A stretch of 64,000 nt of DNA, taken from positions 18,000,215-18,064,214 of the forward strand of contig OY754984.1 in the NCBI GenBank assembly GCA_963576475.1, in the 5' to 3' direction. Position 1 is the first letter of the stretch; every line of letters begins with the position of its first letter. The DNA comes from Molanna angustata (Eukaryota > Arthropoda > Insecta > Trichoptera > Molannidae). The notes beneath the pieces are model-generated. The model worked only from the letters and a program-made list of their open reading frames with translations, was not told the origin of the DNA and made no database searches. A program made the position numbers and the translations under genes. Of the stretch, positions 44,683-54,660 are shown in pieces.

Positions 44683-45808
44683 ATCTTCTTCTTCTTCTTC
44701 AGCCAGTTTTCATCCATTCTTGGACATAGGCCTCCCCTTTGATCCTCCACAACTCCCTGTCTTGGGCACACTGCATCCATCTCCCTCCGGCACATTTCTT
44801 GATGTCATCAGACCACCTTGCCTGTGGTCTGCCAACACCTCTTCGGCTTGTTCTCGGTCGCCATTCTAAGATCTTTTTGGTCCATCGTGAATCCTGGCAT
44901 CTGGCAATATGCCCAGCCCAGCTCCACTTAAGGCCAGCGACCCTTTCCGATACATCGGCTACTTTGTTTCATTGTCTTATCATGACATTCTGAATTCTGT
45001 CCCTTATTGAAATACCCAGCAACTTTCTCTCCATAGCTCTCTGTGTCACTAAAAGCTTGTGCATTATTCTTTTTGTTAGGACCGATGTTTCCATTCCATA
45101 AGTAAGCACTGGGAGAATACATGCATCAAATAGCTTCTTTTTCAAATAATAGGAGTATTTACGGGATTTCAGAATGTATGATAATTTTCCAAAAGCTGCC
45201 CAGGCAAGGCCACGTCTTCTCTCTATTTCTGCCTCTTGATTTTCTTTGGCAAGCATCACGGTATGGCCTAGATATATGTATCTGTCTATTCTTTCAATTT
45301 GCACTCCATCTATTATGATGGGGAAGGACTCTTCTGCGTTACTCATCATTTTGGGCTTGAAGATGTTCATCTTCAATCCAATGTTCACACAGGCTGAATT
45401 TATTTCTGTCAGCATAGTTTTCAATTCCTCCTCATCCTTGGCAAATATGACAATATCATCTGCGAACCGTAGATTGCTGAGATAATCGCCGTTTATATTT
45501 ATACCTTTCTTAGACCAATCCAGAGTTTTGAAGACATCTTCGAGGGCCAATGTAAATAGTTTGGGAGAAATAGTGTCACCCTGTCGGACACCTCTTCTAA
45601 TGTAAAATTTCTTGGATGGTTCATGAAGTTGTATATTGGATGTGGCCTTCTCATAAATATTATTCAAAATTTGGGAATATCTATAGTCAATTCTGCAATT
45701 ATCTAGACCCTTCATCACCGCCCATGTCTCGACTGAGTCAAAGGCCTTTTCAAAATCTATAAATGCCAATGCTATGGGGATATTATACTCATTATATTTC
45801 TGGATTAC
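44681..45808 (-). pseudogene. RTE-clade LINE ORF2, 3' half
   Basis: On the minus strand it reads IQKYNEYNIPIALAFIDFEK (RT motif A Asp), 'RRGVRQGDTISPKLF', the catalytic FADD (LRFADDIVIF), 'LPVLTYGMETSVLTKRIMHK', 'AMERKLLGISIRDR' and, after a TGA at 44969-44971, 'NKVADVSERVAGLKWSWAGH' to 'QARWSDDIKKCAGGRWMQC' and 'EAYVQEWMKTG'. It ends at TGA 44699-44701 and an (AAG)n tail. That TGA is the only interruption; family members have Arg there, so CGA to TGA by CpG decay is likely. TTCTAGAT flanks both ends. Confidence 0.9.
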
Positions 45809-46242
45809 ATTCTAGATAATACTTGTAAATGATTATATGCAAAATACACGTTTATGCTGTATTTAATAATATGAAAAGGGCTTTATCAGACAAAACAATC
45901 GACCTGTAAAAATGAGTCAATAATCAGAAAACATTAATCTATTTTTACATGACCAGTGGAGTTCAACAACAGGCAAGAAACACACGAAATGTTTAGCGAA
46001 TCGAGTATAGTCAGCTAGTTGCAATACGAACGAACAACAATATTAATAAGTGAACGAACGTATGCACTACAATACAATCATGAATATTGATTTGAAATAA
46101 TTAACCTCTGCTTGAGTTCGCGACATGTATCGAAGGTTAAACAGCAAAATCAATATCCAAATATACAAGAAAAGTTTGACAAATTATAACGGCCATAGGT
46201 ATCAGTTATTATTTTTTTATATTTTGTCTTATGGCAGCAATA
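45809..46242. other. Intron 1 sequence without recognised features
   Basis: AT-rich. No gene or repeat was recognised. Confidence 0.35.
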
Positions 46243-46368
46243 CAGGAAGGCAGGAGAGGTAGAGGTCGATCCAGACTCACATGGTGGAGCAGTATGGAGA
46301 AGGAGTTGAGAAGGGCACAATTGGATGAAACGATGGCGCAAAATAGAGAGACATGGAAAATAAAATAA
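46243..46368 (+). mobile_element. RTE-type LINE 3' scrap
   Basis: 'EGRRGRGRSRLTWWSSMEKE' and 'RETWKIK' resemble the Gly/Arg-rich C-terminal motif of RTE-type ORF2. It is flanked on both sides by 'TTTTGTCTTATGGCA' (near 46221 and 46421), which may be its target duplication or a local duplication. Confidence 0.5.
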
Positions 46369-46729
46369 GGAGAGCCGAACCCAAAACCAATATGAGAGAA
46401 AGATGAGGAAAAGAATAAGATTTTGTCTTATGGCAATAAGACAGAAACAGAACAACTACAAAAAAAGCAAAACAAAATAATAAAAATGACTGGTCGAAAT
46501 GCACACACACCATCTTAATAGATATTAACAAACGATACTAAAACAAAAGATACTATTCACAAAAGATACCAAACATTCAGAAAATGGCACAGTATGAAAC
46601 ATTAAAACTAATACACAAAATAAAAATAGAAGACCCTGAACTAAGACTACAAATAACTGCTGACAATGACCAGAATGCACAGTCAATTTAGAATTTAGTA
46701 TTTAGGTAGGACTCTGCATTCGTACCTAA

Positions 46730-47307
46730 GACCCGAATGCACAGTCCTAGGTAACTAAATACTAACTCCTAACCTCACTGAAGTATTTAGCATTTTCTTG
46801 AGTTAGCAATTACATTGCAGAGACAGCACTAACTAAATACTTAATACTACGCCAAACTTAAGGTCGATGACATTTTTATTTACTAAAAAAATTTAGAAAT
46901 TTAAATGGAATTTCATCAAGAACTAAGTTAAATCTAATGTATTTGGTAATTTAGTCAGATCAAATATCAAACAGAGTATTCAACGATCTATACGAGATGC
47001 CGAAAATTCGCTGAAATTAAAGAAAAATCGTGACATGGAGCAGTTAGTGTGAGGTTAGTTACATAATGTTTGCGTTGTTATGACAAAAAAAACATTCTAA
47101 ACGTCAGTCTAAACCCATAGAAAACTATCTATCCCTTTTCTTCATATACCATAATGTGCAATGCTACGCAATCGACCTTAAGTTTGATGTAGTATTAAGT
47201 ATTTACATAGTTAGTGATATCTCTGCAACACAATTGCTAACTTAAGAATACTTATTACTTCAGTGAGGTTAGGAGTTAGTATGCACATATGACTGTGCAT
47301 TCGGGCC
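46730..47307. mobile_element. MITE with ~150-bp inverted ends
   Basis: 'ACCCGAATGCACAGTC' at the left mirrors 'GACTGTGCATTCGGGC' at the right. The inverted homology continues through 'CTCCTAACCTCACTGAAGTA' and 'AACTTAAGGTCGAT' in each arm. A second partial end ('GAATGCACAGTC') lies just outside at 46673-46684. The ~280-bp interior is AT-rich and non-coding. Confidence 0.7.
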
Positions 47308-47439
47308 TTAAGTAAAGTGTTGCTGTATAACATGAACGACTACTAGGTATTATTATAATTGAAATGTTGACTATACATTATGGTTATGAGCCAATCGGCT
47401 TTATTAATAATTTTATCATGAATAAAAATTAAATAATGT

Positions 47440-47915
47440 TGGTATTTACAAACAATTTCACAAGATCGAGTTTATTCCCAATAGCCAATCTCATTGAACA
47501 ATTTCTAACACCTAAATTTGTCTCCTTATCTTATCCTTGTCCCCTCTGACCCCTCAATTTTTTTATTGTTTGTGTTTTATGTGTAGATATTTATAAGTGT
47601 CCAACCGAAACAGGATTTTCAACCGAAACCGAATCTTCGGTATCTCTCTCAGTTTCGGCCGAAACCGAAACTTTTTAGACAGTTAAAAATCTATTGTTTA
47701 CTGAAATTTGGCCTTGAAACTTGAACCTTCGGTCAGTCACTAGTATTTATATTTTCATTATATTATATTTTATTCATATAAATTGTTGGTAAGTACCAGA
47801 AAAATAATTTGTTTCACATAACGAATATAGTTGGTTGGAAGATATTGCCATCAGGCAATAAGCTCGTCATTGTGCACATGTGCTCAAAATGATTTAAATA
47901 AAAAAAAATATTGAG
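47440..47915 (+). mobile_element. Jockey/CR1-like LINE 3' end
   Basis: A pyrimidine-rich UTR ('CCTTGTCCCCTCTGACCCCT') like that at 6.2 kb is followed by 'GTTGGTTGGAAGATATTGCC', 'GGCAATAAGCTCGTC' and 'ATTGTGCACATGTG' and an A-rich tail. The coding part is decayed. Confidence 0.5.
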
Positions 47916-48117
47916 ATACTACATGTCATTATCACATGATAAAAATGTATTTGCTATAATTGGATAAATTCAAGTGTATTTGTGTAATACAGGTACTTAC
48001 TATGCATAAAGATAAGCAGCTGTTGATAATGAAATTAAACAAAATCTGATCACTCTAAATCATAGTCATTCTAGTATATGACTGACTTAACTTGAAAACA
48101 GAAGTCATATACGCACC

Positions 48118-48255
48118 CAATGACTAGTTGCCACATTCTGGAGGCTTGTGATATTTGTCGCCTCATAGACCCAGACCGAAAAAATTATCACAGCCGGGAA
48201 TCGAACTCGGGACCATGCATTCGGAGTCAGAAATCTAACCAATTTTCCAGTCATT
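48118..48255 (-). mobile_element. tRNA-derived SINE, family F, copy 3
   Basis: The reverse strand has an intact B box within 'CCCGAGTTCGATTCCCGG' (near 48196-48214) and the 'CCAGAATGTGGCAACTAGTC' tail typical of family F. The A box region is partly preserved. Confidence 0.65.
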
Positions 48256-48397
48256 TTGAAAATGACAATATTCTTATACTATCGTATCGACTTAACTTGA
48301 GACGTTGCATGGGTTGGTTGGAAGCGATTGCATTTTAGAAACAAATACGAATTTGTATACTTATATATTTTTTTAAATGAATGAGTTCTACTGTCGA

Positions 48398-48575
48398 ATG
48401 CCATTGCATAGTGGTAAGCCGTTCTGCTTAAATGTCAACGTCATTGGTTCAACATCAAGCAGGGGACTTATATGTATAAAACCATTTTTTCGATTAATTC
48501 TTCCTTCTCTGGGCTGTAAATACTGGTAAATCGGAGGATATTGCCATTTGGCTATAAACTCTCCGCTAAAACTGG
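48398..48575 (+). mobile_element. tRNA-derived SINE, family G (5' end retained)
   Basis: The head 'GCATAGTGGTAAGCCG' has an A-box-like TAGTGGTAAGCC, and the degraded B box is 'GGTTCAACATC'. The body 'CTCTGGGCTGTAAATACTGG' and the tail 'GGATATTGCCATTTGGC' match the copies at 2.5 and 17.6 kb. Confidence 0.6.
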
Positions 48576-48589
48576 GCGTAATTATTCAG

Positions 48590-50480
48590 TTTTCATTCGT
48601 ACCATCACGTATATAGGTACCACAATATGGGGTAACCAGCGACAGGTGCTCGGGTGTGCATTACCTTATAAAAAGGAGCACAACACAACACTGGGCGTAA
48701 TAATTCAGTTTTTATTCATAACATCACGCATAACCCCACAATATGGGGTAACCAGCGACAGGTACTCGGGTGTGCATAACCTTATAAAAGGGAGCACAAC
48801 ACGTGCGTGTACACTCACACACCAGTCTCGTCTCACCTTAAAAGGCACTACATTCAGAATGGGTGGTGAACCTCATTGCTGAACTATGTGAGATGTTATT
48901 GTTGCCTGTTGTATTTTCTATTACCCGGCTCTTACGAGACACCCGAAACACTACATTCAGAATGTGTGATGGTGAACCTCATTGCTGAACTATGTGAGAT
49001 GTTATTGTTGCCTGTTGTATTTTCTATTACCCGGATCTTACGAGACACCCGAAACACTACATTCAGAATGTGTGATGGTGAACCTCATTGCTGAACTATG
49101 TGAGATGTTATTGTTGCCTGTTGTATTTTCTATTACCCGGCTCTTACGAGACACCCGAAACACTACATTCAGAATGTGTGATGGTGAACCTCATTGCTGA
49201 ACTATGTGAGATGTTATTGTTGCCTGTTGTATTTTCTATTACCCGGCTCTTACGAGACACCCGAAACACTACATTCAGAATGTGTGATGGTGAACCTCAT
49301 TGCTGAACTATGTGAGATGTTATTGTTGCCTGTTGTATTTTCTATTACCCGGATCTTACGAGACACCCGAAACACTACATTCAGAATGTGTGATGGTGAA
49401 CCTCATTGCTGAACTATGTGAGATGTTATTGTTGCCTGTTGTATTTTCTATTACCCGGCTCTTACGAGACACCCGAAACACTACATTCAGAATGTGTGAT
49501 GGTGAACCTCATTGCTGAACTATGTGAGATGTTATTGTTGCCTGTTGTATTTTCTATTACCCGGATCTTACGAGACACCCGAAACACTACATTCAGAATG
49601 TGTGATGGTGAACCTCATTGCTGAACTATGTGAGATGTTATTGTTGCCTGTTGTATTTTCTATTACCCGGCTCTTACGAGACACCCGAAACACTACATTC
49701 AGAATGTGTGATGGTGAACCTCATTGCTGAACTATGTGAGATGTTATTGTTGCCTGTTGTATTTTCTATTACCCGGCTCTTACGAGACACCCGAAACACT
49801 ACATTCAGAATGTGTGATGGTGAACCTCATTGCTGAACTATGTGAGATGTTATTGTTGCCTGTTGTATTTTCTATTACCCGGATCTTACGAGACACCCGA
49901 AACACTACATTCAGAATGTGTGATGGTGAACCTCATTGCTGAACTATGTGAGATGTTATTGTTGCCTGTTGTATTTTCTATTACCCGGCTCTTACGAGAC
50001 ACCCGAAACACTACATTCAGAATGTGTGATGGTGAACCTCATTGCTGAACTATGTGAGATGTTATTGTTGCCTGTTGTATTTTCTATTACCCGGCTCTTA
50101 CGAGACACCCGAAACACTACATTCAGAATGTGTGATGGTGAACCTCATTGCTGAACTATGTGAGATGTTATTGTTGCCTGTTGTATTTTCTATTACCCGG
50201 CTCTTACGAGACACCCGAAACACTACATTCAGAATGTGTGATGGTGAACCTCATTGCTGAACTATGTGAGATGTTATTGTTGCCTGTTGTACCTACTTTC
50301 TATTACCCGGATCTTACGAGACACCCGAAACACTACATTCAGAATGTGTGATGGTGAACCTCATTGCTGAACTATGTGAGATGTTATTGTTGCCTGTTGT
50401 ATTTTCTGTTACCGGCTTTTACGGGACACTCGAAAACTATAGATAATAGCACTATTGGAAGCACTATTCCAAGCCGGTAA
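48590..50480 (+). repeat. Repeat family D, copy 4, expanded by two tandem arrays
   Basis: The family D body starts with a ~115-bp block present twice ('CTGGGCGTAATTATTCAG' near 48575 and 'CTGGGCGTAATAATTCAG' near 48691, each followed by 'GGGGTAACCAGCGACAGG'). It continues into the 106-bp array and ends normally with 'CACTATTCCAAGCCGG'. The array therefore grew inside a single family D copy. Confidence 0.85.
48846..50433 (+). repeat. Minisatellite: 15 tandem units of 106 bp
   Basis: Units start at 48846, 48949 and then every 106 bp to 50221, with a last unit at 50331. Each has 'CACTACATTCAGAATG', 'GGTGAACCTCATTGCTGAAC' and 'TATTACCCGG(C/A)TCTTACG'. Internal units are almost identical apart from the C/A position; the first and last differ most (first 103 bp, fourteenth with a ~4-bp insertion). 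106 is not a multiple of three, so the repeated 72-residue frames are artefacts. Near-identity of the inner units indicates recent expansion. Confidence 0.95.
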
Positions 50481-50535
50481 ATGTTTAAATTATCAAATAA
50501 ATGTTAGTACCTATATGTATTTCTGGCGACATATT

Positions 50536-51499
50536 ACAACTGTCGATTTGTTCAAGAGAACTTTGTTCTCTTAACATATCGACAATGTTTCAAGCCAGGA
50601 TATGCGAGAATTGTATGCACGGTCTACTTTTTTCACGGCTTTTCCAACTTTGAAGTAAAAAACACCAACTTAGAGGCTTCGCAGCATATATGTTCCATGT
50701 ACGGATTTACTCAGAATTCGGAGTAGAACATTTCGTGTGTCCGTCCCACCCTTATAAATTTGATCCGCTCAATTTAGAGCCCAAAATTTCAGGATATATA
50801 AATAGTTATAGGCCTACAAAACATTTATACACAGAATTTTGAATTTTTGTTTCAGGCAGGGGTTATCAACTTTTGAATTTTTACTCTTTTTTTACATATA
50901 TCTCAGAAACCATAAAAGCTAGAACGCTGAAAATTGGTATGAACATAGGCAAATACAATAACTCAAATATTGTTTTTTCAAAAAAATTTCCTAAACATTT
51001 TTTATTAAGAAAAATATTTTTTATGATAAATTTATGTGTTTAACTGCCTATATTTCCAAAGTTTTTAAAAATATCGAAAAAAGCCGAAACACCCCAACTA
51101 AAAAATTTAATTTTTCTATAAAAAATATTGACATTGTAGCAGTACCTACATCACAATTTTTTTTTTAACAATTTTTATAAAAATTGAATTTAGTGACGAC
51201 ATCGCTTCATACAATATGTATGGCAGTCGCCTATACACAATATCTAAGAAGACTTAATAGTTTGATGCTTCATCTCCATACCACCATGCTGTTTTTAAAT
51301 TCTGGGTAAGAAAAAAGGAGTGACCTCCATACTATCCTATCTTGACATACATACCTACACGTGTTGTATAGAAAACAAAATATCTTAAAATATTCAATAA
51401 TTTGGATTTATGGGTTTATATGTATAGTTTGGTACTTATTCTTCAGCTATACATACTATCGCTATCGACAGTTGGATCTCATGTGTTTTATGCAACTAG
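50536..51499 (+). mobile_element. Family E (Helentron-like) copy 2
   Basis: It starts ACAACTGTCGAT with a hairpin (CAAGAGAAC/GTTCTCTT) and ends 'ATCGACAGTTGG', a decayed palindrome and CTAG|T at 51496-51500. The interior includes 'CATATATCTCAGAAACCATA' and 'GTTTAACTGCCTATATTTC', shared with copy 3. There is no coding frame. Ends plus the subterminal inverted AACTGTCGAT suggest a Helentron/HINE-type element, which is inference. Confidence 0.65.
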
Positions 51500-51794
51500 T
51501 CTATTTTATAATTCAAATATATAGATATCTTTGTATCTATTTACAATGTGTTATGATCATATTTTTATCTATAGTGATAAAGTGCGGGTTATCATATTTT
51601 ATCTTTGACGTGTTTCATAACACATATAGGTACATCTTCTAACTATATTCCACAGCGTAATCTAAAACTGTGTTCTTATCATAATTTTCAACGTACAGGC
51701 AATGATTTATAATTACTTACTCTTGTAAATAATTCAGGTACCTACAATAATAAAAGAAACAAACTAGGTAAATATAATTTTTTGTCAATTTTTC

Positions 51795-51965
51795 AACATC
51801 TCAATAGAGACGAAGTTGGAATATTATAGAAGAACCAGGAACTCAAGGCACCTACAGGACTTACGACCTGTCATCGGCTGGTTTAACTTCGTCTCTAATG
51901 AGATGTTGAACATTTGACAAAAATATCATTCCCGACAAGGTAAAAATCCAATGATGCGTATATGC
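51795..51965 (+). repeat. Foldback family B, copy 8 (shortened)
   Basis: 'CATCTCAATAGAGACGAAG' through 'CCTGTCATCGGCTGGTTT' jumps straight to 'AACTTCGTCTCTAATGAGAT' and a remnant 5' domain in reverse. The arms remain but most of the core and loop are gone. Confidence 0.65.
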
Positions 51966-51984
51966 AACTTTTAACAAATATTTT

Positions 51985-52189
51985 TACAACAGGCAACAAT
52001 AACATCTCACATATTTCAGCAATGAGGGCTCACCACCCATTCTGAATATAGTGCCTTTTTAGGTGAGACGAGACTGGTGTGTGAGTATACACAGATATGT
52101 TGTGCTCCCTTTTATAAGGCAATGCACACCCGCACACCTTTCGCTGGTTACCCCACATTGTGGGATATGCCGTGATGGTATGAATGAAT
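51985..52189 (-). repeat. Repeat family D, copy 5
   Basis: It starts at 'CAACAGGCAACAATAACATC' and runs to 'GCCGTGATGGTATGAATGA'. The 'CACCGGC' end is missing. Confidence 0.7.
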
Positions 52190-52880
52190 AACTTAACTAA
52201 TATTTATTTCGATTTTTTTTTAATTGCATATACGCAAACTTTGGAATTAAAATTTTATTACAAATCAAGGTGCTTTTCGAGCAACGACAAAGTTTGCAGG
52301 TACTTATAGGTATATAACACATAACAAATATTTGAAAAATATTTTGAAAGAAAAAAACGCAAAATATCAAATTTAAAAATGTACGAATGCGGGTGAAGCA
52401 AAAATTAAAAGTAAAATATATTATGTCTCTCAATTCTCTCTGCCTAGCCTAAGAAGAATGACATGGCATGATGCTATGTATTAAGTTATATAGGTACCTA
52501 CCTATATAAGAAGAATTTAAATCTTTACAAACTGAAAATTTGCAACATAAAAACATTCCCTAATATTGAAAAAGTGCAGGTTTTTTTTCGTAGTTTTCTA
52601 ATGATTCTTTAAATTTCTTTATGTAATATATCAAAAATTGTAAATTGCTAAAGTATCAAATTTATAATTTTGTTTATATGTTCATTTTATAACTAATTAG
52701 TCAATTAAATACAAAATTAAATTCGTTCAGACTGAAACTCGTATCATAGTATTTCCCAACACATGAAAAGTTATTTCAAGAATTTCACTTTCAGGAAACC
52801 AACCGGGAGTTTGCGCATTGCGACACAAAACTGAATGATATTTAGAAAACAATTAAATATTAACCCAAAAATGTACTTAC
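52190..52880. other. Proximal intron 1 without recognised repeats
   Basis: This is the ~700 bp just downstream of exon 1. It is AT-rich with no recognised element, and is the least repeat-laden part of the intron. Confidence 0.4.
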
Positions 52881-53031
52881 ATGCCCATTGTCCTAACGAT
52901 TTGAAGTTTATTTTCCTCGACTGCGGTGAGAGATAGTTCCTGTAAACGTACCAGACGAATTTATTTAAAACTACGTAACCGAACAGCACAAGAGAGATTA
53001 TACCGACTTTTTCCAACGCCGAAAACGCCAT
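52881..53031 (-). CDS. HSD17B12: KAR/HSD17B12-like reductase, exon 1 (start and membrane anchor)
   Basis: ATG at 53031-53029 (context TAATAATGGCG, A at -3 and G at +4) opens 50 codons and ends with T|GTAAGT. It encodes a hydrophobic segment (VGIISLVLFGYVVLNKFVWY, about residues 9-28), which fits the N-terminal ER anchor of this family, then YRNYLSPQSRKINFKSLGQWA, where GQWA leads into the cofactor-binding fold. Human family members have the same N-terminal plan. The downstream GTAAGT is a strong donor. The 31.2-kb intron that follows contains the BEL element and most of the repeats in this window. Confidence 0.93.
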
Positions 53032-53160
53032 TATTAAAACTTTAACGGTAGAAGAAGAGTAATTAATGAATTTGTCGTTGAATTACTGTGAGCCCAGTGC
53101 CGTTATGCCCATAGCACGCGCGCGCGTCAAATAAAAATAATTAAAAGAAAGTGAAACAAC
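53032..53160 (-). promoter_or_regulatory. 5' UTR and candidate core promoter of the reductase gene
   Basis: Upstream of the ATG on the minus strand lie an initiator-like TCACAGT (near 53083-53089), a run of alternating CG (around 53116-53126) and an AT-rich TTAATTATTTTTATTT (near 53130-53145) about 45 bp further up. The spacing is only roughly right for a TATA-like element, so this is weak. Confidence 0.3.
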
Positions 53161-53868
53161 TGTATGTGTTACATTTAGGTTATGTTTACACACGACGAAC
53201 TATAGCGGACCATAATGGCGACCCGGCTGCGCGCGCATCACGAATGAAATGGCGAGAAATGGCGCGGGAACGGTTTGTATTCGGAACAAAATTGATGAAA
53301 GAGAAAGGTAATGTCTTGGGCGAAAGCGGGCCATAGGCATTGTTGGGAGAAATGCCGGCGCAGAAAGAGAGGGAACGGATCGTACCAAATTTGAATCGTC
53401 AGCGGTAGCAAACATTGTAGGATTTTCGTAGCGGGAAAATTATTCTTTTTTTTTATCGAAATAAAGTTGGTGTGATATCGCAAGATTTATTTTCGTTGTT
53501 TACGTGTAATGTTTTTAGTTTATGGATAACATGTTTATGCTAATAAACAGTTAATTTTGCAAATCAATACAAATGTGTTACGAAATGTATAATGTATATA
53601 CAAACAACACGCCTTGTTATTTATGTATTTTGTAAACTGGTGGATTTATCGTCAGACGGCAATTTCTGCCAACCAACCAGAGTTTATGTTAATATACATT
53701 GTGTACCTACTATGGCAATAAAGTAAGTTATCATAAAAATAGTTGACTGTGAGGACACCTTTTATTTTAAAAAAGGTGCTTACTAATTTGTAAGTTTTTA
53801 ATAATAAAATTAGGTGTGCAAATATAAATTACAAAATTATAACATTTTAATTATATCGTCGACCATCG
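53161..53868. other. Upstream flank with a CpG-rich stretch
   Basis: 53200-53410 is richer in G+C and CpG than anywhere nearby, with text such as 'GGCTGCGCGCGCATC' and 'AATGGCGCGGGAACGG'. It may be part of the promoter or a MITE. The short open frames on both strands have no domain. The rest is AT-rich, with a decayed LINE-tail-like 'GGCAATTTCTGCCAACCAAC' near 53660. Confidence 0.35.
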
Positions 53869-54090
53869 TAGCTTAGTTGGTTAGGTATCTGACTACTGAT
53901 CCAAAGGTCCCGGGTTCGATTCCCGGTGGAGACACAGTTTTTAATGTTGTTTTCAGTATGTATCTGTGAAACGATTAATATCGTAAGTATCCAGAATGTG
54001 GCAAATTGTTATTGGATGCGTGTTAAATTAATATTTGACATAGTAACTGTTAGTTACCCGAGAAGTAACATTAAATAAGTAAAATAAGTC
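53869..54090 (+). mobile_element. tRNA-derived SINE, family F, best copy
   Basis: The A box TAGCTTAGTTGG (53869-53880) and the B box GGTTCGATTCC (53913-53923) are both perfect and 33 bp apart, like a tRNA gene. The body 'GTGGAGACACAGTTTTTAAT' and 'CGTAAGTATCCAGAATGTGG' and an A-rich tail at ~54070-54090 follow. No acceptor stem closes, so it is a SINE and not a tRNA gene. Pol III transcription is plausible. Confidence 0.8.
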
Positions 54091-54319
54091 AAATATTTAT
54101 TTATTTCTATCCAAAACAAAGAGTAGATATAATATACAAAATAACTGTTGGTAATATAAGTATATACATAGTAATATAGGCATATAAAAAGTACGTATTG
54201 GTATAATATAATAAGTATTCACAAGTCATTTTATTTGATAATTCTGTATTTTGTTCAACTGTCATAGGTCGGGTATTATATGAATAAATATTATGGAGTA
54301 TGAATTTTTGGTGACATTG

Positions 54320-54660
54320 TGTAAAAAAATCATCGTCGTCATACTGGCGATACAATCTGCTACGGACCCTGGCCTCCTCCAGAAATCGTCTCCATCCCTC
54401 CATATCGACTGCCAGTCTTCTCCAATTTATCGGGTCCATTTATTTGACATCACACAGCACGTCGTCCAGCCATCTCAACCTTAGTCTGCCTCTACTTCTT
54501 CTCTCTTCAGAATAGATGTCTAATGCGTCTTTTGGAGTACGGTCATCATCCATCCGGCAAACATGTCCAAGCCAACGTAGGCGCGGAATTTTAATAAATT
54601 GGGCTACAATTGTTTCATTGTGCATTGCCTCTTGGTTATACCATATTCTACAGTCCTCTC
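54320..54660 (-). mobile_element. RTE-clade LINE 3' fragment
   Basis: The minus strand encodes 'FIKIPRLRWLGHVCRMDDDR', 'GRLRLRWLDDVLCDV' and, in the same frame after a stop, 'INWRRLAVDMEGWRRFLEEA', followed by a (GAC/GAT)n tail near 54325. This is the standard C-terminus of RTE-type ORF2. Confidence 0.75.

Larger units (their letters stand above)
1141..53031 (-). other. HSD17B12: Host gene span: HSD17B12/KAR-like reductase, four exons seen, 3' end outside the window
   Basis: Four minus-strand exons (52881-53031, 21677-21723, 6467-6542, 1141-1309) join in frame through GT-AG introns. Junction phases are 1 (T|TG), 0 and 1 (G|AG), and exon 4 ends in phase 2 (AG|). Together they encode about 147 residues, close to half of the roughly 310 residues usual for the 3-ketoacyl-CoA reductase / 17-beta-HSD12 family. 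Family knowledge: these are ER-membrane enzymes that perform the NADPH-dependent second step of very-long-chain fatty acid elongation, and some act on steroids. Introns of about 31.2, 15.1 and 5.2 kb are filled with the transposons listed here. The catalytic YxxxK exons must lie left of position 1. The related HSDL1 branch remains possible because the active-site exon is not visible. Confidence 0.9.

Noticed and set aside
48876..50351. Thirteen overlapping, nearly identical 67-73-residue frames
   Set aside because: They arise from a 106-bp tandem repeat whose period is not a multiple of three. Each frame simply reopens in the next unit. No protein family or start context supports expression.
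48846..50433. Regular repeat spacing resembling a CRISPR array
   Set aside because: The whole 106-bp unit repeats with no variable spacers, the setting is eukaryotic and there are no cas genes.
53151..53483. Frames in the CpG-rich stretch upstream of the reductase
   Set aside because: Open on both strands because of GC-rich composition. No recognisable domain; better explained as promoter flank or repeat.
53869..53945. Candidate tRNA gene with perfect A and B boxes
   Set aside because: The acceptor and anticodon stems do not close, and the same text recurs with a SINE body at 41.8 and 48.2 kb.
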